Positions 1 through 5,509 of a stretch of 5,509 nucleotides of DNA are shown piece by piece. Below the pieces are notes generated by a model. It made no database searches and was not told the DNA's origin. It saw only the letters and a list, made by a program, of their open reading frames with translations. The translations under genes and the position numbers were made by a program. Source of the stretch: Pyrinomonadaceae bacterium. GTDB lineage: Bacteria > Acidobacteriota > Blastocatellia > Pyrinomonadales > Pyrinomonadaceae. Position 1 is the first letter of the stretch; each line of letters starts with the position of its first letter. The DNA is taken from assembly GCA_013695245.1 (NCBI GenBank), contig JACDAW010000502.1, forward strand, positions 1 to 5,509. The letters run 5' to 3'.

Positions 1-54
1 TTCGCCAGCGACGATCATCAAACGCAAGTTTTCTTGATTCGAGTTTGTCTGCAC
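1..54 (-). CDS. lpxB: Probable lipid-A-disaccharide synthase LpxB, N-terminal fragment cut by the left edge
   Basis: On the minus strand an open frame bounded upstream by a TGA (81-79) runs leftward off the window. Its last visible residues are LRLMIVAGE. LpxB proteins begin with a short strand followed by VAGE(A/T)SGD, so the visible end fits the first half of that signature. LpxB is a GT19 family glycosyltransferase at the inner membrane that joins UDP-2,3-diacylglucosamine and lipid X into the lipid A disaccharide. The neighbour lptD works in the same LPS route, which supports the call. The start is unresolved: GTG at 54 (giving MQTNSNQENLRLMIVAGE), TTG at 27 (MRLMIVAGE), TTG at 21 or ATG at 18. 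The shorter forms resemble typical LpxB N-termini, but none has a clear Shine-Dalgarno. I give the longest form because the -10-like element places a transcript start near 54. Only about 18 residues are visible, so chance resemblance is possible. Confidence 0.45.
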   Translation of the reverse strand, partial: MQTNSNQENLRLMIVAGE

Positions 55-60
55 AAAATA

Positions 61-69
61 AATATAGCA
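61..69 (-). promoter_or_regulatory. Extended -10-like promoter element for the leftward gene
   Basis: Read on the minus strand, positions 69-61 are TGCTATATT. This is the extended -10 pattern TGn followed by TATATT, five of six matches to TATAAT. No good -35 hexamer lies 15-19 bases upstream, which is common for extended -10 promoters. A start six to seven bases downstream would fall near position 54, exactly at the GTG candidate start of the putative lpxB. That gives either a leaderless message or a leader of about 27-36 bases to the TTG/ATG starts. The sigma factor preference of this organism is unknown, so this remains a prediction. Confidence 0.35.
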
Positions 70-78
70 GCAGTCGCC

Positions 79-224
79 TCAACCGCGCGGCGCTCAACTT
101 CGTTTACTTCAACTCGCGCGGGTGCTCAACTTGTCGCACGTCGCGGGCGCGTGATAGCATCTGCGCGCTTGTGAGGTGCTGAAATTCAGCGGTCGTCAGT
201 TGAAATTATTGAATCAAAGTTGAG
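79..224. repeat. Cluster of TCAAC(T)/AGTTGA repeats in the divergent intergenic region
   Basis: TCAAC occurs at 79-83, and TCAACT at 94-99, 109-114 and 126-131, so the copies start 15, 15 and 17 bases apart. The reverse complement AGTTGA occurs at 198-203 and 218-223. Three copies extend to the octamer CTCAACTT: 93-100 and 125-132 direct, and 217-224 inverted. The first two are 32 bases apart, about three helical turns. They lie between the two divergent genes and flank the predicted rightward promoter. Such an arrangement would suit binding sites of a regulator acting on both genes, but no regulator is visible. One further CTCAACTT lies inside the lptD coding region (2405-2412), where codon choice explains it. 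Confidence 0.4.
131..160 (+). promoter_or_regulatory. Possible sigma70-type promoter upstream of lptD
   Basis: TTGTCG (131-136) and TAGCAT (155-160) are separated by 18 bases and resemble -35 and -10 hexamers. The -10 keeps the TA...T core. A transcript starting near 167 would have a leader of about 90 bases before the lptD TTG codon. The -35 overlaps the second CTCAACTT repeat, so a protein bound there would be expected to affect this promoter. The 11 bases ATAGCATCTGC (154-164), which include the -10, recur upstream of the protease gene. No experimental support is available. Confidence 0.3.
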
Positions 225-245
225 TTTTTGCTTGCGTTAATTCTC

Positions 246-251
246 GGAGAG
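246..251 (+). promoter_or_regulatory. Ribosome-binding site that fixes the TTG start of lptD
   Basis: GGAGAG lies here, with the GGAG core ending seven bases before TTG at 257. The frame has an upstream TGA at 221-223 and no ATG, GTG or other TTG between that stop and 257. The spaced Shine-Dalgarno therefore supports TTG as the true start. Confidence 0.65.
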
Positions 252-256
252 CATTT

Positions 257-2866
257 TTGTCGAGTCTGTTTTTCGCTAATAAAACATTTTTCTCGTCGTT
301 ACTAAGCTGCGCGTGCCGTCTCATTGTGGTCTGCTTTCTCGCGTTGCCGTCGGGCGCGCACGCGCAGCAAACGAATCCGGTTGATCGGCAAGTGACAAAT
401 CCGATCACCGACACGCCGAGCGTCAACCCGACAACGCAGGAGCAGCCCATCCGCCCGCGTCAAGCGGTGCAAGCACCGGACGGGAGTCTGCCGTCGAACG
501 AACAACTCGACATTGACGCCGACAGCGAAGTGGTGACGGGGACGAACACGGCAAACAACCGTGTCGTGGTTTATGAAGGCAACGTTGACGCGCACATCGG
601 TGTTTATCGTTTGCAAACCGATAAGCTTACGGTTTACACGGCAACGAATCGCGTGATCGCTGAAGGCAACGTCGTCTTCGATCAACGATTGGCGAACGGC
701 ACGGAGCAGCGCATCACGGGGACGCGCGCCGAATTTAATTACGCGACGAAGCTCGGCTTCTTTCTTAACTCAACGGGCTACACGAATCAAACGCAAGACG
801 GCACGATCATTTATTTCACCGCCGACCGGGTTGAGAAAGTGAGCCTAAATCGCATCGTCGCCTTCAACGCGCAAATAACGGCGTGCGACGAGAACGTGCC
901 GAAGTGGAGCTTCAACGCGCGGCAGGCTGAGATCACTTTGAACGACCGCGTGCGCATTAAGCGTCCGACCTTTCGCGTTAAAGGCATCCCCATTCTCGCG
1001 CTTCCGTTCGCCTCGATCTCTATTAAGCGGCGCGACCGCGCGTCGGGCTTTCTGACGCCGACTTTTAGCGGTTCGGGCAACAAAGGCTTCCGACTCTCAA
1101 ACTCCTATTACCAAACCTTAGGGCGCTCCGCCGACATCACTTTCCGCAACGACATCTACACGGCGCGCGGCGTCGGCTTCGGGGCGGACTTGCGCACGCG
1201 CGCCAACTCGCGTTCATTCTTCGACATGGGCTTCTTCGCCGTTAAAGATCGACTCTTCGGCCCCAAGGCGAGTGATGTGAATCCGGATCAAGGCGGGTCG
1301 AGTTTTTACGCGCGCGGCGTGCAGTATTTCCCGAACGGATTTTTAGCCGTCGCCGACGTTAACATCACGTCGAATCTTACCTTCCGCCAAGTTTTCTCCG
1401 ACCGCGTGCAGCTCGCCATCTCGCCGATTGAGCGTTCGCAGGTTTTCGTCAATCGCAACTTCGGCAACTACGGTTTCAATCTGCTTGCGAGTTCCGACGT
1501 CGTCACCATTCCGAGCACGCGCATCCGCACGCGCCAACTTCCCGGCATCATCATCGAACGGCGGCCGTCCGTTGTGGAGCGGTTTAAACGTCTGCCCGTA
1601 TATTTTTCGTTTCAGGGCGGGCTTGAAGGAGTTAGCCGCAAGGAGACGATTACCGATCTCGCCGCCTTTGAGCGCGAAGGCGTGCCGAACGCGATTGTGA
1701 CGCCTTCCATTGTTCAGCGTCTCGATCTGCAACCGAAAGTTTCCGTGCCGCTTAATTTTGGCGGTTGGTCGCTCACGGCGATGGGCACAGCGCGCGCAAC
1801 TTACTACTCGAACTCCCTTGACCCGCAGCAACGTCTTGTGACCAGCCGCGACATCATCCGCAGCTACGGTCAATTTGAGTTTGATGTGCGCCCGCCTGCC
1901 CTTGCGCGCAACTTCTACCGCTCCGACAATTCATTTCGCTTTCGCCACGCCATTGAGCCATATCTTATTTATCGTCTGATCAAAGGCGTCGGCGATAACT
2001 TCGACCGCATTATCCGTTTTGATGAGCGCGATACGGTGGCCAACACGAACGAGATTGAATTCGGAATCACGAATCGCTTCTGGACGCGCCGCTCAACGGA
2101 GAACGTCGGCAATCGCGCGACGGAAGCGGCGGGCGAGGGCGAGGGAAGCGACGCGAACAAAACTTCAAACGGCGATAGGATGACGTTGGCGAGTCAACCT
2201 TATGAAGCGCTCTCGGTCACGGTGCGCGCGAAATACTTTTTCGATCCGACGTTTGGCGGCGCGCTCGTTCCCGGCCGCCGCAACCAATTTTATCCCATCA
2301 ACACTTTTTCAGGTTTCACTTACGGCGGCGTTCCGCGCACCTTCAGCCCCGTCAACGTCAACGTGCGCTTCCGCCCGCGCGAAACGCTGTTTGCCGACAC
2401 GCGCCTCAACTTCGACGTTTCCCGCACGAACGGAGTAGGACTACGCGACTTGGCTGTGAGCTTCGGGCTTGATCGCCCGCTCGTGAAAGCTTTTCAAACT
2501 TTCTATTACACGCGCGCCGTGACGCTCGCGCCTTCCCTCGCGCAGTTCAGTGATTTGCGCGGCAACGAGCCGGGCACGCTGCAAGGCTCGCAGTGGAGTC
2601 CGTCGCTGTTCGTCGGCAATACCGAAAGCGGGTTGTTCGGCGGCGTCTCGTTCTTCTTCGATTTTCGCAACACGTTTGAGAACGGCGACTCAACGCTTAG
2701 AAGCTCGACCGTGACGGCCGGTTACGCCTTCGATTGCTGCGCCATCACCACGCAGTACGCTTCATACAATTTCGGCCTTCGCCGCGAGAATCGCTTCGTC
2801 TTCAGCTTCCGCTTAAACGGCATCGGCACCTTCGGCACGGAGCAGTTTGCCCAGCAATTCCGCTGA
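257..2866 (+). CDS. lptD: LPS-assembly outer membrane protein LptD (OstA/Imp)
   Basis: LptD forms the outer-membrane beta-barrel that, with the lipoprotein LptE, receives LPS from the periplasmic Lpt bridge and places it in the outer leaflet. The 869-residue precursor is near the usual family range (E. coli 784). Residues 1-36 are a signal peptide ending AHA before QQ. Residues 37-83 are a polar, Pro/Gln/Thr-rich linker. Residues 84 to about 235 form the OstA/LptA-like jellyroll, with repeated strands such as VYEGNV and VIAEGNVVF. The LptD signature follows: Cys210 in ITACDENVPKW, GIP at 243-245, and RASGFLTP at 261-268 where the barrel begins. The barrel runs to the end and closes with NGIGTFGTEQF, a family-like terminus. 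Cys827-Cys828 (FDCC) match the adjacent cysteines of E. coli LptD (724/725). Mature Cys are only 210, 827 and 828. Residues 611-641 are a hydrophilic Gly/Glu/Asn-rich stretch, probably a surface loop. The start is TTG behind a GGAG site. No frameshift is seen. Confidence 0.95.
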   Translation: MSSLFFANKTFFSSLLSCACRLIVVCFLALPSGAHAQQTNPVDRQVTNPITDTPSVNPTTQEQPIRPRQAVQAPDGSLPSNEQLDIDADSEVVTGTNTANNRVVVYEGNVDAHIGVYRLQTDKLTVYTATNRVIAEGNVVFDQRLANGTEQRITGTRAEFNYATKLGFFLNSTGYTNQTQDGTIIYFTADRVEKVSLNRIVAFNAQITACDENVPKWSFNARQAEITLNDRVRIKRPTFRVKGIPILALPFASISIKRRDRASGFLTPTFSGSGNKGFRLSNSYYQTLGRSADITFRNDIYTARGVGFGADLRTRANSRSFFDMGFFAVKDRLFGPKASDVNPDQGGSSFYARGVQYFPNGFLAVADVNITSNLTFRQVFSDRVQLAISPIERSQVFVNRNFGNYGFNLLASSDVVTIPSTRIRTRQLPGIIIERRPSVVERFKRLPVYFSFQGGLEGVSRKETITDLAAFEREGVPNAIVTPSIVQRLDLQPKVSVPLNFGGWSLTAMGTARATYYSNSLDPQQRLVTSRDIIRSYGQFEFDVRPPALARNFYRSDNSFRFRHAIEPYLIYRLIKGVGDNFDRIIRFDERDTVANTNEIEFGITNRFWTRRSTENVGNRATEAAGEGEGSDANKTSNGDRMTLASQPYEALSVTVRAKYFFDPTFGGALVPGRRNQFYPINTFSGFTYGGVPRTFSPVNVNVRFRPRETLFADTRLNFDVSRTNGVGLRDLAVSFGLDRPLVKAFQTFYYTRAVTLAPSLAQFSDLRGNEPGTLQGSQWSPSLFVGNTESGLFGGVSFFFDFRNTFENGDSTLRSSTVTAGYAFDCCAITTQYASYNFGLRRENRFVFSFRLNGIGTFGTEQFAQQFR

Positions 2867-2939
2867 AGCGCGGAAGCAAGGGTTTGCGCCTGTTTTTCAA
2901 GGGAAAATATTGAACTAACGGGCATCTTCCCGATATATT

Positions 2940-2973
2940 CGCGCATCTGAAATTGCGCGTGCGAACAGTTTTT
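2940..2973 (+). terminator. Weak hairpin candidate after lptD
   Basis: CGCGCA (2940-2945) and TGCGCG (2954-2959) form a perfect 6-bp inverted repeat with an 8-base loop. A run of five T follows only at 2969-2973, ten bases after the stem, which is not the standard intrinsic terminator layout. Other small hairpins are nearby: TTCCGC/GCGGAA across the lptD stop (2858-2863 and 2870-2875) and TTGCG/CGCAA (2972-2976 and 2985-2989). None is strong, so lptD may end by Rho or read through into the next gene. Confidence 0.18.
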
Positions 2974-3021
2974 GCGATGACCCCCGCAATCCTTACATTT
3001 CTTTGATCCGTTCGGTAAACA

Positions 3022-3032
3022 ATAGCATCTGC
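3022..3032 (+). promoter_or_regulatory. Promoter-like 11-mer upstream of the protease gene, shared with lptD
   Basis: ATAGCATCTGC here is identical to 154-164 upstream of lptD. It ends 86 bases before the protease ATG, compared with 92 bases before the lptD TTG. TAGCAT (3023-3028) could serve as a -10 hexamer. The -35 is poor: TTGATC at 3003-3008 is only 14 bases away, and the properly spaced bases near 3000-3005 match weakly. It may be a promoter core or another regulator site. Confidence 0.25.
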
Positions 3033-3104
3033 TCCGTGCGGCGAATTTGCCTTAAATCTGGTTAACCATCCGCGCTCGTAAATTGTCGATCTAGGTTTTC
3101 AGAG

Positions 3105-3110
3105 AAGGAG
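3105..3110 (+). promoter_or_regulatory. Strong Shine-Dalgarno of the protease gene
   Basis: AAGGAG ends eight bases before ATG at 3119. An in-frame TAG at 3092-3094 closes the frame upstream, and no other start codon precedes the ATG with good spacing. The start is therefore well supported and translation is probably efficient. Confidence 0.75.
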
Positions 3111-3118
3111 TATCATCG

Positions 3119-5509
3119 ATGTCGTCCTCGTCAGTGCGCCCGCAACGTGCAGCCCGGATTGTGCGATCTCGTGTGCTGGTATTTTCCCTAACCTTTCTTC
3201 TCATCGCTTCCTCCGCTCTGTTTCCGGCTTCGCTCGCCGCTCCGCAAGATTCCGATTCCCTCGCAAGCCTGAATAATAGAACTAATAAAGTTAAATCTTC
3301 CCGCGCCGAGTTTGTGCCGGGCGAGATTCTCGTGCGCTTCCGCACGGAGGAAACGGCCGCAAGTAAAGAACGCGCCATCGCTCCGTTGCGGGCGAACAAT
3401 CAAGAGATCGCGCTCGACGTTCAACAGTTTGAAGGCTCCGAGATTATTGAAGGGCTGCGTGTCGCTCACGTCGCGCCTGAACAAACTTTGGACGCGATTG
3501 AGGCGTTGAACAAACGCGCGGACGTGCTCTACGCCGAGCCGAATTACATCCGGCGCAAAGATTCGGTGCCAAACGATCCAAGCTTCGGTTCGCTATGGGG
3601 TTTGCGGAACACGGGGCAAGTCGGCTTCAACGATCTTACGGGAACGTCGGAACCCGGCAAGCCTGACGCGGATATTGACGCGGATGAAGCGTGGGATATA
3701 ACAACGGGCAGTCGCTCGGTTGTCGTCGGCGTGATTGACGAAGGCATTGACATCAACCACGTTGATTTGCAGGCAAACATCTGGCGCAATCCCGGCGAGA
3801 CTCCCGGCAACGGAAGAGACGATGATGGCAATGGTTTCGTTGACGATGTGAACGGTTGGGATTTCTACCATAACGATGCGAGCGTTTATGACGGCCCCGG
3901 CACGTTCACGGAGGACGGACAGCAAATTGAGAAGGATTCACACGGCACGCACGTCGCGGGCACTATCGGCGCGGTCGGCAACAACGGCGTGGGCGTCGTC
4001 GGCGTTAATCATCAAGTCAGCATCATGTCCTTGAAGATTCTCGGCGCGGGTGCCACGGACACGCGCGCGCCATCGAGCGTTCGCACTACTGTTGCCGCAT
4101 ACAACTATGCGGAGAAGATGAAGCGTGATTTCGGTATCAACATTCGCGCCGTGAACAACTCTTATGGCGGCGGCGGCAAATCGCAAACAGAATTGCTTGC
4201 GATCAAAGCTCTCGGCGATGTCGGCATTCTCTTCGTCGCTTCGGCCGGTAACGACACGGAAAATAACGACGCCATCGCGCACTACCCGTCCAATTACGAC
4301 GCGCCAAATTTGCTCGCTGTCGCTGCGACAGACCGCTTTGATAATCTCGCCAGCTTCTCCGACTTCGGGGCGAACACTGTGACCGTCGGCGCACCCGGCA
4401 GAAGCATTCTTTCAACAACGCCGAACAACACCTATTCCCTCTTTAGCGGAACTTCGATGGCCTCGCCGCACGTCACAGGCGCGGCGGCGCTTCTGTGCGC
4501 GGCGTATCCGAACCTCTCCGTCAAGCAACTGCGCGACGTATTGCTTTTAAGCGGCGACATCATCCCGTCGCTCGCGGGCAAGGTCTATTCTTATCGTCGC
4601 ATGAATGTTAACAACGCTCTGCGCGCGCTCGCTGAAAATGATGCGACTGCGCCCGCCGCGGCCGGGAATCTTCAAGTGGCATCGCAAAACGGGCGAAGCG
4701 TGACCTTACAATGGGCTGCGCCGGGCGATGATGGTAACTCCGGTCAAGCCGCGCTCAACGAAGTCAGTTTCCGCGACGCGATAACCGGAACGTCTCTGCT
4801 GCTCGGCACGTCGCTTCCCGTCGCTCCCGGTTCGACGCAATCCATAACCTTCACGCTTCCATACCGTCACACGTCAGGAACGCTCATCCTCCGCGTATTC
4901 GACAACGTGGGCACCGCCAGCACCGCGAGCGTGAACGTCACGCTCGACGCGGCGGCGGCCGATCCTTACACGCAGACGACGAGCGCGGCGACCGGACTCT
5001 CAACCGGCGGCACGGCGCTCGGACTCAATGGAGACGATAGGTACAGGCAAAACTACGCGCTGCCATTCGCCTTTCCGTTCTTCGGACAGCAAAGAACAAG
5101 CGTCACCGTTTCAACCAACGGCGCACTCTACTTTTCAAATCCGCCGACGCAAACTCCACCTTCAAGCGCGCCGGAGGAAATTGCAGATGATGCGGGCAGC
5201 TCGATTAGCGAACTCGCCACGCATGAGATGATCGCCGGACTCTGGGATGATCTGCGCACGGATCGCGGCGGCGACATTTACATCGTGCAACCGGATGCAA
5301 ATCGCGTCATCTTCCGTTGGCAAGCTGTCACTTTCGACACCGCGACGACGACCGGCTCGCGTGGGGAAAATCCGGTTAACTTCGAGATCGAGTTGCGGCG
5401 CGATGGGACGATCATCTTTCGTTACGGAAGCGGCAACACGAAGTTGTTTTCGGTTGTCGGCATCTCGGCTGGCGCGCCCGACGCTTACGTCGTTAACTCA
5501 CATTCATTT
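3119..5509 (+). CDS. Secreted S8 (subtilisin-family) serine protease with C-terminal beta-sandwich modules, 3' end cut by the window
   Basis: The frame is open for 797 codons to the right edge with no stop, so the protein is longer than seen. Residues 1 to about 41 are a Sec-type signal peptide (basic n-region, hydrophobic VLVFSLTFLLI, cleavage near SLAA). Residues 66-145 resemble a fervidolysin-like propeptide (PGEILVRF at its start, YAEPNY at its end), which normally acts as chaperone and inhibitor. The catalytic domain covers about 150-505: PNDPSFGSLWGL..NTGQ, Asp207 (VIDEG), a likely calcium loop DDDGNGFVDD (234-243), His275 (HGTHVAG), oxyanion Asn378 (ASAGND) and Ser446 (GTSMASPHV). All catalytic residues are present, so it should be active. 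Residues 510 to about 612 look like a fibronectin-III-like module (TAPAAAGNLQV..VTLQW). From about 615 to the edge is a beta-rich module (LPFAFPFFGQ 648-657, WDDL 709-712, FEIELRRDGTIIFRYG 755-770) of nidogen-like flavour. Expected location: periplasm, cell surface or outside. Substrate is unknown. It lies 252 bases after lptD in the same direction, with its own ribosome-binding site. Confidence 0.93.
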   Translation, partial: MSSSSVRPQRAARIVRSRVLVFSLTFLLIASSALFPASLAAPQDSDSLASLNNRTNKVKSSRAEFVPGEILVRFRTEETAASKERAIAPLRANNQEIALDVQQFEGSEIIEGLRVAHVAPEQTLDAIEALNKRADVLYAEPNYIRRKDSVPNDPSFGSLWGLRNTGQVGFNDLTGTSEPGKPDADIDADEAWDITTGSRSVVVGVIDEGIDINHVDLQANIWRNPGETPGNGRDDDGNGFVDDVNGWDFYHNDASVYDGPGTFTEDGQQIEKDSHGTHVAGTIGAVGNNGVGVVGVNHQVSIMSLKILGAGATDTRAPSSVRTTVAAYNYAEKMKRDFGINIRAVNNSYGGGGKSQTELLAIKALGDVGILFVASAGNDTENNDAIAHYPSNYDAPNLLAVAATDRFDNLASFSDFGANTVTVGAPGRSILSTTPNNTYSLFSGTSMASPHVTGAAALLCAAYPNLSVKQLRDVLLLSGDIIPSLAGKVYSYRRMNVNNALRALAENDATAPAAAGNLQVASQNGRSVTLQWAAPGDDGNSGQAALNEVSFRDAITGTSLLLGTSLPVAPGSTQSITFTLPYRHTSGTLILRVFDNVGTASTASVNVTLDAAAADPYTQTTSAATGLSTGGTALGLNGDDRYRQNYALPFAFPFFGQQRTSVTVSTNGALYFSNPPTQTPPSSAPEEIADDAGSSISELATHEMIAGLWDDLRTDRGGDIYIVQPDANRVIFRWQAVTFDTATTTGSRGENPVNFEIELRRDGTIIFRYGSGNTKLFSVVGISAGAPDAYVVNSHSF

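Noticed and set aside
34..64. Rightward promoter TTGATT (34-39) with TAAATA (59-64)
   Set aside because: The 19-base spacing is too long and the site is about 190 bases from lptD. The same AT-rich bases fit better as the leftward extended -10.
1..174. Stop-free + strand frames at the left edge (1-174 and 3-180) that could be the tail of an upstream gene
   Set aside because: Their translations are Ser/Arg/Thr-rich with no motif, and the region contains the repeat cluster and promoter-like elements. The minus-strand frame with the LpxB-like motif explains the edge better.
299..316. Possible lipobox (LLSC) in the LptD signal peptide
   Set aside because: The cysteine lies before the hydrophobic core, the -2 residue is Leu, and a standard signal peptidase I site (AHA before QQ) follows. 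LptD is a barrel protein, not a lipoprotein.
1343..1873. Long minus-strand open frame (176 codons) inside lptD
   Set aside because: It lies wholly antisense to the well-supported LptD barrel, its translation is Arg/His/Asn-rich without recognisable motifs, and long antisense frames are expected in GC-rich coding sequence. The other overlapping antisense and alternate-frame ORFs in lptD and the protease gene were dismissed for the same reason.
2876..2897. GCAA/TTGC hairpin followed by five T as an intrinsic terminator of lptD
   Set aside because: The stem is only four base pairs and five bases separate it from the T run, too weak to call.
3119..3241. Tat signal in the protease leader
   Set aside because: The n-region is basic but has no twin-arginine SRRxFLK-type motif, so a Sec signal is the simpler reading.
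1..5509. CRISPR arrays, tRNA or rRNA genes, insertion sequences and attachment sites
   Set aside because: No regularly spaced long repeats, no tRNA-like cloverleaf or TTCGA arm context, no transposase motifs and no long terminal inverted repeats were seen.

Overview
The window looks like an ordinary chromosomal segment of a GC-rich diderm (Gram-negative) bacterium. It carries an outer-membrane LPS-assembly gene and a secreted multidomain subtilase, both on the + strand, plus what is probably the first few codons of a divergent lipid A biosynthesis gene at the left edge. The LptD sequence shows that the cell has a lipopolysaccharide-containing outer membrane. The style of the proteins (long LptD with a TTG start, modular S8 protease with a fervidolysin-like propeptide and beta-sandwich C-terminal modules) would suit an Acidobacteriota lineage such as Blastocatellia. 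That placement is a family-style inference and was not tested.

Left edge (1-256): on the minus strand an open frame runs off the window and reads ...LRLMIVAGE. This matches the start of the VAGE(A/T)SGD motif at the N-terminus of LpxB, lipid-A-disaccharide synthase. The rest of this stretch is a divergent intergenic region. It holds an extended -10-like promoter facing left, a possible promoter facing right, and an unusually dense set of TCAAC(T)/AGTTGA repeats, including three exact copies of CTCAACTT (two direct, one inverted).

Middle (257-2866): one complete gene, lptD, starting at TTG behind a GGAG ribosome-binding site. It encodes an 869-residue precursor with a signal peptide, a disordered linker, the OstA/LptA-like periplasmic domain and the C-terminal beta-barrel. 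The mature protein has exactly three cysteines: one N-terminal, and an adjacent pair near the C-terminus.

Intergenic (2867-3118): 252 bases with small inverted repeats but no convincing terminator. It contains an 11-base sequence also found upstream of lptD at almost the same distance from the start codon, and a strong AAGGAG ribosome-binding site.

Right part (3119-5509): a secreted S8 (subtilisin-family) serine protease, open from an ATG to the right edge and so truncated at its 3' end. It has a signal peptide, propeptide, complete Asp/His/Ser triad with oxyanion Asn, a fibronectin-III-like module and a second extracellular beta-rich module.

LpxB would make the lipid A disaccharide in the cytoplasm, and LptD would insert finished LPS into the outer leaflet. 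Those two genes therefore belong to one pathway and share a divergent control region. The protease is simply the next gene downstream and nothing visible ties it to LPS. I found no mobile element, CRISPR array, RNA gene or obviously new defence or biosynthetic system. The most unusual signals are the repeat cluster in the divergent promoter region and the three-cysteine LptD.
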